Positions 18,741 through 28,476 of a DNA stretch of 64,000 nt are shown here, one piece after another. Position 1 is the first letter of the stretch. Each line of letters opens with the position of its first letter. The position numbers were made by a program, and so were the translations under genes. The notes under the pieces are model-generated. The model did not search any database. It was not told the DNA's origin and saw nothing but the letters and a program-made list of their open reading frames with translations. Origin of the DNA: Acholoe squamosa (lineage: Eukaryota > Annelida > Polychaeta > Phyllodocida > Polynoidae); assembly GCA_949317995.1 (NCBI GenBank), contig OX439040.1, forward strand, positions 59,430,089-59,494,088. Direction: 5' to 3'.

Positions 18741-21700
18741 ATGCAGACCTCATCAAATAGCACTCAAAATATAACTCAATATCACAGTGTCAGAAATTCT
18801 CCACGGGCTGTCAGCCATGAAAGAGTGAATTTCAAGAAAGAGCTTTCTGGCATTGTGAAGGAAAAAGACATAATCAAGATACTGCGCCTAATATCTTCCA
18901 TATGTCAAGAGGGTCCTCAGAAGCAGGGCATAATTCGCATGTCTTTTGTGATGGAAAAGCAGGTGGAAAGCCATTTGAAAGAAATTCAGCCCTCTTTGGG
19001 CTTCATGAACCTCTATGAACAAAACATTGCATCATGGGTAAAGTTAAAGAAAGACATGGAACATGATGAGTCTTTAGAGAGAAAGCACATACAGCGAGAG
19101 CTACTTATGCTTTCTCTGTTCGGAGGTGCTTCTCTCCTGAACAGTAATCCTCCAGTCTTAGAGGACTTGACAAAACATGTCACACTGTCTTTAACAGCTG
19201 GTGCTTGTCTATTTGCCTATCCCATGTGGCATGTGAAAGAGGGGGAAACACATAGTTGTATGTGTGTCTACTATGAAGACGAGTTACCCCAGTATAATAT
19301 AATTCCAATAAATCAAGAGCCTTTAGATGATCAACTACTGAATGAAAATAAGGCAACAACTGAATTTTTGGATCTCGTTCTTTATTCTCTTCTGATCAAT
19401 TTCATTGAATGGCTTTCAAATCTAAGTGAGCAGTGGCCTGAGAACCACTTCCTGTCATCACTGAGAGCCACAACATTATACTACTATGCAGAATGTCCTT
19501 TCTTCAAAACACTTGAGTTTAGTTTGGACTTGAAATCAGAAATGAAGAAGATGATGAACAGCAGACAACTCTTTGAAATGTCAGCACATGAGTGGTCTAA
19601 GCTTTTCATTTTGGATGAGAAAGACAATGTGTTCATGAAAAGCTACAGGATTTTGAAATCCATTGTCAGTCAGGGTCCTTCATACGATGTCAACTGGTCT
19701 CAACTAGTGAAATCCACAGTTTATTATCTCCAAGGTCTCAATGAGGAAATGTGTCCAGACACTATAAAAGAAGCCATTCTGGTTTGCCCTCTGAGTGATA
19801 AGGCCTTTCAGGAAGATGCAGGATTCCTATCATCTGCACTTCAAAGGGAATTTCAGTTTCATGGTCTCCACTCGGAGACCAAGTTTGATTATTCCATGCC
19901 TGAGTGCCACTTTGTTTTGCTTGTATATCTTGCATGTGGACTTTGGAAAAATGAAAGAAACGGCTTTTCCTCTCATGTCCTGTTGACTTCTCCTCAGAAA
20001 GTATTGATAGATGAAGTCAGATCTGGAGAAAAACATGTCCTCCCCTTTCTGAGTGAAAACAATGCAGGTGAGAAGGCAGACCAATTGACCCATGATCTGA
20101 AAATGAAATTTCGTAAATTTGGCAAACGCCAAAGAGATCTTGCAGTTAGCATATGTAAAGTTCCATATATTGACCGACTAGCAGTAAATCAAAATATGAA
20201 TGACGGTGATCTACGGGAGGCAGCAGGTAGCGAAATATCATACCCTCAATCATGTATATCAGTTCCTGTATCTCAGGGGAGTGGTAACATGGACCTCTTG
20301 AAAAAGGCAATGCAGGTGTCAGGAATACCAGAATATGTGGAACATGAAAACCCACATGAGATCACACAAGAACTCCCACAAACAGGAAAAACTGTAAAGC
20401 AGCTCTTAGAAAGCAAACTGAATGGGAAACCAGGGAAAAAGGAAAAACAACAGAGGGTTAGCAGAAAGAGGAAGACACCCATGAAGGCACATGGAGATGA
20501 TATATTCAATGCTTCTTCAAATATACCCTCAGATAGTTCTAGATCTGAACCTAATAAATTTGATGTGTCAATATCTACCAACATTTTGTGCAACCCTGTT
20601 GAAAGCAAAATAACGGACCATGCACCCTCACCCTATGCTCAGGCAAGTGTATATGATATGTTAGAGCCCAGCACAAGCAACAGTTATTCTGGTAAACGAA
20701 AAGGAATGGACACTTCTTTTACTTCGGGCATGGACTCTCAAATGGCAGTAAAGAAAACTAAACCATCAGATGAAAAGGAATCTCATCCTGAAACACAGAT
20801 TAACTGTCCTGTGAGAGATGATTTGAATGATAGAGAGGGTGAAGATGTCATCAATGGAATATTGTACCCAAATGAATTATTTCTTGGATTTGATATGGAT
20901 GATTCTCCAGCAGAACTAAGAACACCAGTTGACAGTATTCTGTCTCCGTCTGACTTACAAAATAGAATAGCAATGAATACTCCTACTGTTAAATTAGGTA
21001 CTCCTAGATCTGCTGATGTGTCTCCTGGAGTTCTTAATTGCAACTCTGACAGAAAGTCAAAAGTTAAAAGGAAACTGCAACTAGACAATGAAAAGTCAGA
21101 AAGAGAGGATGAGCAACAAAATATGCCCCTGAACACTTCTGAGGATTTGCAAAAAGTAGAACATGGGGCATTGGATGGGAAGCAAATTCTGATTGGTAAG
21201 TTCCTAGGCTCTATTCCGAAAGATTTGACCTCAAGGGAGTATGATCCTAGTGAGGCACCTGGCAGGAATGGCTCTAGTGAAGATGACAGAGATACAAATA
21301 AGTCTAACCAGACCTGTAGCAATATGAAAGCCTCAAACGAAGCAAAGCATGAACAACATTACAATGAAATAGATGAAATTCCTAGATCTGCTGATGTTTC
21401 TCCTGGAGTTCTTAATCACAACGCTGACACAATGTCAAAAGTTAAAAAGAAACTCCAACTAGACAATGAAAAGCCTGAAAAAGAGGATGAGCAACAGAAT
21501 ATGCCACTGAATACTTCTGAGGATTTGCAAAAAGTAGAAAATGGGGCATTGGATGGAAAGCAAATCCTGATGGGTAAGTTCCTAGGCTCTATTCCGGAAG
21601 ATTTGACCTCAAGGGAGTATGATCCTAGTGAGGCACCTGGCAGGGAAGGCTGTAGTGAAGACGACAGAGATGAAAATAACTCTAACCAGACCTGTAACAA

Positions 21701-24254
21701 TATGAAAGCCTCAAGCGAAGCAAAGCGAGAAGAACATAACAATGAAATAGATGAAACATGTGAAAAAGAAGGTATTTTTAGTGACATTGAACATCTGATT
21801 AAAGGAGAGCATTCAACAAAAATAAATGAAGCCTGGCAGACCATAGGTCAAATGGAAGAAGAGAACAGGAAACTGAGAGAAATGACAACCAAGATGCAAA
21901 CCAGAATAGAACATTATGATTCTGAAAATAAGTCTCTAAGTGAAGCGAACCTACTTATGCATGAAGTAAATACAAAAAAAGCCAATCAACTAGAGCAAAC
22001 ATTGAAGAAAACCACACATCAACTCCAACTTATCACAGATGAAAACCAAGCACTGAAACAAAAAGATGAACAAGAGAGATCAAATTACAGTGTAACCATG
22101 GCCCATATGAAAAGTGAAACACAGGGTCAAATCAGTGCTTTACAGAAGGAGGTGGATAAGCTAAGTGGCAAAGAAAAGGAACATTTGTCTCTAATAGCAG
22201 GGTATGAAATGAAAATAGCTGAACTGTTTGACTCATTAAAACATGAGAACCAAAGAAGCAGAAACACCACAGAGAACTTGAATGTAGGCTATCAGGCCAT
22301 GATTTCTGAGCAAGAGACAACACTGGAGCAGCAAAGGAATAAAATAATAGGGCTGGAGACAAGGCTTAAAGAGTTGCATGGGAAATACACAGATTTGGAA
22401 AATTGTCGGTCCACTGAGAAACAGAATTCCAGAGCGGACATTGCTCAAATGGAAAGAAATATCAGAGAAATTGAGGGAGAGGTAAGCCAAATGACTGAAG
22501 AGAACAAACATCTGAACAAGCTGCTCTCCAAAAATTCTGAAGAACTTTTAGAAAAACGGAAACATATCATCCAACTAGAGGAGTCAGCAGCTTTCAGTAG
22601 GAATGGTATGGATGATAATCATCTTAACCTTGAGAAAGAGAAAAATGTTTCGTCCCATTTAGCAAAAGGCAATATTCATTTACAAAATAGGATAGCAGAA
22701 ATGTCTGAAAATCTCAACAAAAAAGATGAGTACATAAGTGATCTGGAACAACAGTTGGCTTCTATAAAAGAAAATATTAAGGAAAACAGTCATTCACTCT
22801 CTCGTGTAAAAAAGAGTAATGACAGACTGACTGCTGAGACGGAAAAACTGAGAGAAAAAGAGCTCCAGTTGAATGAAGAAATTGCTTTGAAAGTGCAGTC
22901 CATTGAGGATATGAACAAAGAATGCTCCCAAATGAAAGGGACAAATGACAAACTGGAAGGGAAAGTAGATGAACTGTCTGATATGTTGAGGGCAAAAGAG
23001 GCAAAGCTCATTCAATTTGAACAAGAAGCAAAAGAAAACGATGTGAAAATAGCATTGAAGAGTCAGACAGAAGGAAATAAAATCAATCATTTGAAGCAGG
23101 CTCTATCAATCAATGAAAAAGAACGGAAAAGGATTGAAGAGAGTGCCATGGAAAAGTCAAAACAGATAATTGAGTTACACAAAGAACTAAAGAGACAGGA
23201 AACACAGATATCACAGTACCATCAGAAAGAGTCAACCTTATCTGAAGAAGAATTAAACAAAAAAGTGGACAAGCTAGAATTTGAAAGAGACCACCTGCAG
23301 ACGAAACTATCAGATGCTCTTGATAGGATAGCAGCTATGGGATCTTCCCATCACCTTGACAATCTAACTGAAGCTCTTCACAGGAGGTTTGGCCATTTTC
23401 TCTCATCAGAAACAGATCTGCTGGAGGAAAGCAAAAAGTGCCAGCTGGCAGACGAAGAACATTTGAAAAATGCAGACGCTAGGGAAGCAGCAGCAATGGT
23501 GATGAAGATGATCTGTAGACACTTTTATTGTCTCATTGAAAAGTCTGCTATGTCATTTTCTGATGGTAGGACTGCTCTGGCAACGTATTGTGATGATGTG
23601 AAAAGAAGCCTTCAACACTATATGGACACTATACACTCTCAGTCTGACAACAAAATCCTTGTGGACAGACTACATAGTCGTGTAAAAGAGGCAGAGAAAA
23701 TACAAGGAGATATCAGAAGAACTTTGAAGGAGACAAAAGAAAACTATGAGTCAGTTTGTAAACAGCTAACTGAGACTACATCTGACTTACAGATATCAAG
23801 ACAGGGTCAAAGATCAATGAAAACTTTGACAATTGACCTAGAGCAGAAATTGAAAGAACAGGACAAAAAGTTAGAATATTTGAAAACTCAGTTGACTCGT
23901 GAGCATGAGAACACGACAGTGGAACTAAAACAGGCAGAGAAAGAACTTTCATACAAGAGGAAAACAATTGAGGAACTTGAATCTGAGGTGGTTACTATAC
24001 AAAAACAGCTCCTGGATAAAAATAGAGAAGTACACGAAATCAGAAGAAAAATGAATCAGCTACAAGAAGACAAAGTAGCCCTTCAGCACCAGTTGAGGTC
24101 AATGAACCTAGCCACAAATAGCTGGTATTTTGGATCATCTGATGATGACGATGATGATGATATTGAGAACAGCCGTAAAGAGGAAAACATGAACTGGCTT
24201 GGCACTACTAACAAAGGTAAGTATATGTTTTATGTTCTATTCAAATATGTCTAA
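18741..24254 (+). CDS. Giant coiled-coil protein, about 1837 residues, probable tegument-type structural protein
   Basis: The first ATG in the frame is at 18741. Residues about 1-500 form a globular, partly hydrophobic domain. About 500-760 is a charged low-complexity linker with basic patches (SRKRKTPMK). About 755-1006 holds two tandem 126-residue repeats. From about 1010 to 1790 is an almost continuous heptad coiled coil, as in myosin or golgin tails, ending with an Asp-rich run (SSDDDDDDD). Near the end a strong donor (GTAAGT at 24217, phase 1) suggests that the last 12 codons are intron read-through and that the protein continues in downstream exons. Large coiled-coil tegument proteins are common in herpesviruses; no specific homologue is recognised. 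Confidence 0.75.
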   Translation: MQTSSNSTQNITQYHSVRNSPRAVSHERVNFKKELSGIVKEKDIIKILRLISSICQEGPQKQGIIRMSFVMEKQVESHLKEIQPSLGFMNLYEQNIASWVKLKKDMEHDESLERKHIQRELLMLSLFGGASLLNSNPPVLEDLTKHVTLSLTAGACLFAYPMWHVKEGETHSCMCVYYEDELPQYNIIPINQEPLDDQLLNENKATTEFLDLVLYSLLINFIEWLSNLSEQWPENHFLSSLRATTLYYYAECPFFKTLEFSLDLKSEMKKMMNSRQLFEMSAHEWSKLFILDEKDNVFMKSYRILKSIVSQGPSYDVNWSQLVKSTVYYLQGLNEEMCPDTIKEAILVCPLSDKAFQEDAGFLSSALQREFQFHGLHSETKFDYSMPECHFVLLVYLACGLWKNERNGFSSHVLLTSPQKVLIDEVRSGEKHVLPFLSENNAGEKADQLTHDLKMKFRKFGKRQRDLAVSICKVPYIDRLAVNQNMNDGDLREAAGSEISYPQSCISVPVSQGSGNMDLLKKAMQVSGIPEYVEHENPHEITQELPQTGKTVKQLLESKLNGKPGKKEKQQRVSRKRKTPMKAHGDDIFNASSNIPSDSSRSEPNKFDVSISTNILCNPVESKITDHAPSPYAQASVYDMLEPSTSNSYSGKRKGMDTSFTSGMDSQMAVKKTKPSDEKESHPETQINCPVRDDLNDREGEDVINGILYPNELFLGFDMDDSPAELRTPVDSILSPSDLQNRIAMNTPTVKLGTPRSADVSPGVLNCNSDRKSKVKRKLQLDNEKSEREDEQQNMPLNTSEDLQKVEHGALDGKQILIGKFLGSIPKDLTSREYDPSEAPGRNGSSEDDRDTNKSNQTCSNMKASNEAKHEQHYNEIDEIPRSADVSPGVLNHNADTMSKVKKKLQLDNEKPEKEDEQQNMPLNTSEDLQKVENGALDGKQILMGKFLGSIPEDLTSREYDPSEAPGREGCSEDDRDENNSNQTCNNMKASSEAKREEHNNEIDETCEKEGIFSDIEHLIKGEHSTKINEAWQTIGQMEEENRKLREMTTKMQTRIEHYDSENKSLSEANLLMHEVNTKKANQLEQTLKKTTHQLQLITDENQALKQKDEQERSNYSVTMAHMKSETQGQISALQKEVDKLSGKEKEHLSLIAGYEMKIAELFDSLKHENQRSRNTTENLNVGYQAMISEQETTLEQQRNKIIGLETRLKELHGKYTDLENCRSTEKQNSRADIAQMERNIREIEGEVSQMTEENKHLNKLLSKNSEELLEKRKHIIQLEESAAFSRNGMDDNHLNLEKEKNVSSHLAKGNIHLQNRIAEMSENLNKKDEYISDLEQQLASIKENIKENSHSLSRVKKSNDRLTAETEKLREKELQLNEEIALKVQSIEDMNKECSQMKGTNDKLEGKVDELSDMLRAKEAKLIQFEQEAKENDVKIALKSQTEGNKINHLKQALSINEKERKRIEESAMEKSKQIIELHKELKRQETQISQYHQKESTLSEEELNKKVDKLEFERDHLQTKLSDALDRIAAMGSSHHLDNLTEALHRRFGHFLSSETDLLEESKKCQLADEEHLKNADAREAAAMVMKMICRHFYCLIEKSAMSFSDGRTALATYCDDVKRSLQHYMDTIHSQSDNKILVDRLHSRVKEAEKIQGDIRRTLKETKENYESVCKQLTETTSDLQISRQGQRSMKTLTIDLEQKLKEQDKKLEYLKTQLTREHENTTVELKQAEKELSYKRKTIEELESEVVTIQKQLLDKNREVHEIRRKMNQLQEDKVALQHQLRSMNLATNSWYFGSSDDDDDDDIENSRKEENMNWLGTTNKGKYMFYVLFKYV
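21003..21758 (+). repeat. Tandem duplication, two 378-bp units, inside the coiled-coil gene
   Basis: Unit 1 (21003-21380) and unit 2 (21381-21758) both begin CCTAGATCTGCTGATGT and stay alignable over their whole length with scattered substitutions. Each codes for 126 residues in frame. The units contain matching Ser/Glu/Asp-rich segments, for example NMPLNTSEDLQKVE in both. Confidence 0.85.
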
Positions 24255-25319
24255 GGAAATAGTAACATCCTGGGTGGGAAAAATGAAAACATTCGAAGGT
24301 TTACCACTAAGAGTTCTATCTGATATATCAAAAACCAAGCCTGTTCAAGGGAATAGTATATATGAGTCTCTGAAACACTTATTGCGAAAGGAGTTGGAAA
24401 AAAATGAATGTCCTAAGGATGAGTGTACAGCACAGATACTTCATGATGCAGTGGTTGGAATCATTGAGGCTGCTTCGGATTTCACGAATTGCTCTCATGG
24501 TAAGTGACTCTTTACATGAATATAAATAATGATATCTTTTCATAACAGAGTTTTTTTCTTAACTTCTTAATCATGATTTTCTCTTCTTTTTTTTTTTTTG
24601 CATTTCCAGAAACAGATGATGAATTGTCAGGGGAAGACACTGAACACCTGGCGTCTGAATTGGATAAACTTCACCTAGGTGAGAAGAAGAGGTCTGTTGT
24701 TAGGCAACCACTACTGACATATGATGTGTTACTTCCACGTCTCTGTGACTACCTCCCTCCAAAAGGCAAGCCTTCTCCTGAAGTTTTGCTGAAATTTTTC
24801 CAACATTCCAAGCCTGGGTCTCGTGACTATCTTCTTCACCATTTGAGAGAATTCTGTACATATGGAACCCGTTTTTGTCCTGATACAAGACACATAGTCC
24901 AAGACATTGAAAGGAAACATTTGCTTCAGGAAATAGTGAAAGGAACATATGGGGAATTGAGTAAAGCCATAGAGATGAGCCTGAATTATGAAACAGTTAT
25001 ACCCTTTCAGCTTTCTGTTGTGATCATATCAACATCCCAGAGAGGTGGTAGAGACTCACCTGGAAGTTGGGAAGAGTTTAAAAACATATGCCTGCTTGTG
25101 ATCATGCTAAGCTCTGTAAGGAATGTGGTCTTTGTTCCTACTACTTTCACTGAAGGTAACACAGTCTTTGTTACACCTTCCGCCCAAAAGAGCTGTGACC
25201 TAAGGTCTAGGGATATGAACATCATATTGAAATCCAAGAAGAAACCATTCATACTTGATAATGAAATGCTTAAAAACATCCTGGATGGTATAAAAAGGAA
25301 AAGCACAGTTTATGTCTAA
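24247..25319 (+). CDS. Spliced gene at the 3' end of the coiled-coil gene, intron 24500-24609
   Basis: The first exon runs from an ATG at 24247 (overlapping the stop of the giant gene) to 24499, ending in phase 1 at GTAAGTGACTC. After a long T-tract and CCAG, the second exon starts at 24610 in the matching phase and ends at 25319, giving about 320 residues. The protein is soluble with a helical domain in exon 2; the function is not recognised. The donor at 24217 inside the giant gene is also phase 1 and could join the same acceptor, or a nearer AG at 24262, making this the C-terminal part of the giant protein instead. RNA data are needed to choose. An AATAAA lies 2 nt past the stop. Confidence 0.65.
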
Positions 25320-25321
25320 TG

Positions 25322-25364
25322 AATAAAATGAACTCAAAGTTATATATTTTTGTCTTCCTTTATT
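25322..25364. terminator. Convergent polyadenylation signals
   Basis: Plus-strand AATAAA (25322-25327) closes the spliced gene. Minus-strand AATAAA (TTTATT at 25359-25364) overlaps the stop of the convergent 340-residue gene. Confidence 0.75.
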
Positions 25365-26382
25365 CATTGTTTCCATACAACGCATTTATATCAATACCTG
25401 TCCAGTTGTCCACAGCCTTGAGTGCTTGTATTATATTACTGATGAAAGGGACAGACATAGGTGGCAGGAGGACATGGCTTTCGTCTAACTCAATTTCTAC
25501 ATTGATCTCATGGGTTTGAAACAAATACTGTGGTAGCATTCCTTGAAACTGATACATGAAAAACTGTTGATACTCCCCAAGGGGTATGTTCTTTCTGGCA
25601 TTTAGAGGATTCAGTGCAAATGAGGTCATTCTATGCATACGACACAGTATGCAAGATGGTGCTGCCCACAAGTCACTGGCAATTGGATATTGAAGAATGC
25701 ATTTGTAATGAGACTTTCGTTTTTGAACAAGAAAATCCTTCCATGCCTGAACTGAATATCCCATGGCAATGTGTTCTCTGTATGCATTTATTGTTCTCAG
25801 GGGCACCATCTCAGGGAGCTTGAAATCTTCTTTTCTCTCACCTGTTCTGCCATCAAGAATATATTTTCCCATGCAAGGATTTGAAGCACATGGCCGGGAT
25901 AAGAATGGGTTTTCTCCCTGATCAATGAACCATTGTAGACATAGCCAGACATGTGGTTTCTCATAGATAACTGGCATTACTTCAAAGCCATCAATTAATG
26001 ACATACTAGAAATTCTGTCTGGGAGTGAAAGTATTTCATTTGGTGGTGTTGGAAGCAACAAGCTCTTTGCACTGTCGTATATACTTGACCTGTTTTCAGG
26101 ATCTTTCATCATATCTTCTCTGACAATGTTGCTGATGTATTCAGATGCAGCTTCCTTAGTCTCTTCATCTTTCATAGGTTTCAGCAATGTTTTCTCAAAG
26201 TCAGTGAGAAGAGAAGCATCGATTTCTAATGCTCCTGTACTACATGGAGCATTTTCTAAAGATAGACGTTTCTTCTTCTCAGAGGTTTCCTTCTTGGTTG
26301 CCTTTGTGTGTGTACTTGTTGCCTCCCTTTCCTTTCGTCTTCTCTTTGGCATGGGTTTTAGACTATTGTTGTGAAATTGCAT
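25360..26382 (-). CDS. Unknown 340-residue basic nuclear-type protein
   Basis: Not recognised. The N-terminal 45 residues are very basic (PKRRRKERE, then KKETSEKKKR), a clear nuclear localisation or nucleic-acid-binding tail. The rest is globular, with Cys pairs near the middle (CASNPC) and later CILCRMHRM, which could form a zinc site. No membrane segment. The start is the first ATG. It could be a DNA-binding or capsid/tegument protein; the sequence does not decide. Confidence 0.75.
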   Translation of the reverse strand: MQFHNNSLKPMPKRRRKEREATSTHTKATKKETSEKKKRLSLENAPCSTGALEIDASLLTDFEKTLLKPMKDEETKEAASEYISNIVREDMMKDPENRSSIYDSAKSLLLPTPPNEILSLPDRISSMSLIDGFEVMPVIYEKPHVWLCLQWFIDQGENPFLSRPCASNPCMGKYILDGRTGERKEDFKLPEMVPLRTINAYREHIAMGYSVQAWKDFLVQKRKSHYKCILQYPIASDLWAAPSCILCRMHRMTSFALNPLNARKNIPLGEYQQFFMYQFQGMLPQYLFQTHEINVEIELDESHVLLPPMSVPFISNIIQALKAVDNWTGIDINALYGNNE

Positions 26383-26451
26383 GGTTGGTTACATCAAAAT
26401 ATTTGTTATAGTTTCCCATGAAAGACAGATTTGGTTGTTGTAAAATTAAAT

Positions 26452-26742
26452 TCAAGAAAATATATTTTCAATACATGCACTGAGACCTTTGCTGTCACAT
26501 TTGACCAAGGCAAGTATTACAAATAGCAACAGTAAAATCAAACTTATCCAAAACAAACAACAGCAGCATTGAGCGAGGTCACATGTACATTTCATGCATT
26601 TACATATAAATAAACCACATTTGGCCCAAAAGTCAACTGATCTATGGCGATCAGATATGGATTTGATTTCCATAGAAATTGGCTCTGCTGGTAAATTCAT
26701 GAAGCAGTCATGAAAAGCTTTGATTTCTCCTGATGAGTCCAT
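26452..26742 (-). CDS. Small Cys-rich single-span membrane protein, possibly exon 2 of the upstream gene
   Basis: An ATG at 26742 gives 96 residues. After a short charged N-terminal part comes a Cys-rich juxtamembrane segment (CKCMKCTCDLAQCCCC) that may be palmitoylated, then a strong membrane span (about 66-88) and a short tail. The ATG directly follows a perfect acceptor (TTTTGTTTCAG), so these bases are also an exon start. The upstream membrane-protein gene has a GTAAGT donor at 26832 in phase 1, which fits a second AG inside this frame (exon from 26729). It is therefore either a separate short gene with a spliced leader or the last exon of the upstream gene. Confidence 0.6.
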   Translation of the reverse strand: MDSSGEIKAFHDCFMNLPAEPISMEIKSISDRHRSVDFWAKCGLFICKCMKCTCDLAQCCCCLFWISLILLLLFVILALVKCDSKGLSACIENIFS

Positions 26743-26767
26743 CTGAAACAAAAAAGAAGAAAGCAAT

Positions 26768-27820
26768 TCAAATCAATAATATATATAGAGACAATACAGA
26801 ATCATAATTGTTTATCCCTTTAGAATACTTACCATATCCATAAAGCATCATGCAAACTGCAACATCATTCTCCAAAACTTGTTCATGTGAAGCAGAAACA
26901 GATGACATTATGACTTTATATCTGGCTCTGACCAAGGACATCTCATGTTTGAACTCTGTTTTTCTGCATATAAAAAAACATGTTAGGAACAAAATTGACC
27001 AGCATCCAAATATCAAAAGAGTCATCATTGAAATTGTGTTGATATGGGTTATCAACAGAGGGATACAAAACAGCATCATCAACAAGCTGCTGATGGGCAT
27101 GCAGTAGAAAACTAATAGGCAAATTCCCATAGATAACTTCAGACTGTTTTGCTGCCCAAAGAAACACACAATTGGAAGAAGAATAGTGGCTGTCATTAGG
27201 AAAACTACAACAGAGAAACACTTCCACTTCTTGAAATGCCAACAGAGGAAGATCTCAGAAAATATCTGAGAGGTGACATATCGCCAAAAACGTCTGACAT
27301 GTATTCTTGAAATATGGGTTTGACCATGGTATGGGCAAGATTTTGTTCTGCACTCAAAAGGCACACATTCCAAGTGACAGATTATTTGGCTGATTCTCTT
27401 GGATTGGGATTTATATTTGTCCATGTGCTCTTGCACATTCTGTTTGATTTCTTGTGCCAACGAGCATCTCCAGTGGTAGTGCATACTGTAGATTGTAGTG
27501 AGACGACTGAGCACACCGAAGAATAATCCAACTAACAGACATAAAACAGAGTCAAGGTCTGCACCAGTGGGTCTTTGATGAACTGGGCAAACCACTGGGA
27601 ATCCTCTTCTGTAGTTATCTCTACAGCCATAGAGGTGATACCTCTCAAGAAAGTAGAACTTGAATATGATAAAGCTAACTGTACCTATCATGGAACACAA
27701 AAAGTTGGTCACTATGAACTGAATGTCATGTGTGGGGAAACCAAGTATTGCCCAAGCCCAGAACTGAAGAGATCTTAGCTGAAAGAGATGGCTATTTCCT
27801 ATTTTTTTATACCTTGCCAT
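26768..27820 (-). CDS. Multi-pass membrane protein with probable 3' splice
   Basis: A 350-residue open frame with hydrophobic segments near residues 32-53, 90-110, 205-225, 232-275 and 280-300: about five or six spans. A Cys/His-rich loop lies around 60-80 and 160-175. A strong donor on the minus strand (GTAAGTATT, intron from 26832) precedes the last 21 codons, which look like intron read-through. The next exon is most likely at 26742 or 26729. The family is not recognised; an envelope membrane protein is the natural guess. It is head to head with the secreted-protein gene at 27871. Confidence 0.7.
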   Translation of the reverse strand: MARYKKIGNSHLFQLRSLQFWAWAILGFPTHDIQFIVTNFLCSMIGTVSFIIFKFYFLERYHLYGCRDNYRRGFPVVCPVHQRPTGADLDSVLCLLVGLFFGVLSRLTTIYSMHYHWRCSLAQEIKQNVQEHMDKYKSQSKRISQIICHLECVPFECRTKSCPYHGQTHISRIHVRRFWRYVTSQIFSEIFLCWHFKKWKCFSVVVFLMTATILLPIVCFFGQQNSLKLSMGICLLVFYCMPISSLLMMLFCIPLLITHINTISMMTLLIFGCWSILFLTCFFICRKTEFKHEMSLVRARYKVIMSSVSASHEQVLENDVAVCMMLYGYGKYSKGINNYDSVLSLYILLI

Positions 27821-27870
27821 GTCACCATTATACTACCACCAAGTGGTAAATAACCCTAAAAGGGATAAAA

Positions 27871-28476
27871 ATGAAACAAACATCTTTCTTTCAGGTATGT
27901 GCAGGCATTGCTGCTTCATTTGGTCTTTGGACAATAGTCCTGCTTTTGAGCCCATCTGTGAATTCAGACTGTTATTTGAAGGATGAGTGCTCTGACAAGT
28001 TTCAACGTGGACAATCAAATGAGTGCACTTTTTCCCCTGACTTTCTCCTTCTCACCAAATGGTCTGGATCACAATATGACATCTTCAAGAGAACAGGCAG
28101 TCTGCGGTTGATTCAAAGTTATTCAGTGGTGTATAGCCATCCAAGTGCGAGAAATAACATAGATTGACTAGTTCTAGAATTTGAAAGAGTTCAGAATAAA
28201 ACATGCATCCTACATACAAGCTATGACAACAATGGCATTGAAGTAGCATCAGGGACTTCTGCTGTAATGGTGAAAAGTAGAATTCCCTTTCATGGGCCAT
28301 TTGGTCTGGCAGTTGATTGTCAGGGACTACAGGACTGGCTGTTTCTGTCAGAGAAAGATAGCAGTATCACAGTAAAAATGAACGAGACTACTTTCATATG
28401 CTACAAATGTATTTCCCAAAGCAATCATTGTGGTATTTCATTCATGCACACACACGGGCAGATGCTATTCCAGTAA
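27871..28476 (+). CDS. Secreted glycoprotein interrupted by an in-frame UGA-CUA-G stop
   Basis: The first part (98 codons) begins with a signal peptide (hydrophobic core GLWTIVLLL, likely cleavage near residue 32) and ends at TGA (28165-28167). The same frame stays open for another 102 codons to 28476. That extension looks like the rest of a secreted domain: N-glycosylation sites NKT and NET and several Cys, including CYKC. The stop is followed by CTAG, the best-known leaky-stop context (UGA CUA G) in animal and viral genes. So the long form may be made by read-through; a natural nonsense mutation or sequencing error is the alternative. The 3' end overlaps the convergent four-span gene by 35 nt. 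Confidence 0.65.

Noticed and set aside
20783-21844. Long open frames on the minus strand inside the giant coiled-coil gene
   Set aside because: They are mirror images of the coiled-coil and repeat region (similar to each other because of the tandem repeat), with no promoter or polyadenylation signal of their own.
22132-23090. Ser/Phe/Leu-rich minus-strand frames that look like membrane proteins
   Set aside because: Antisense of Lys/Glu-rich coiled coil always yields Phe/Leu/Ser-rich frames; not evidence of genes.
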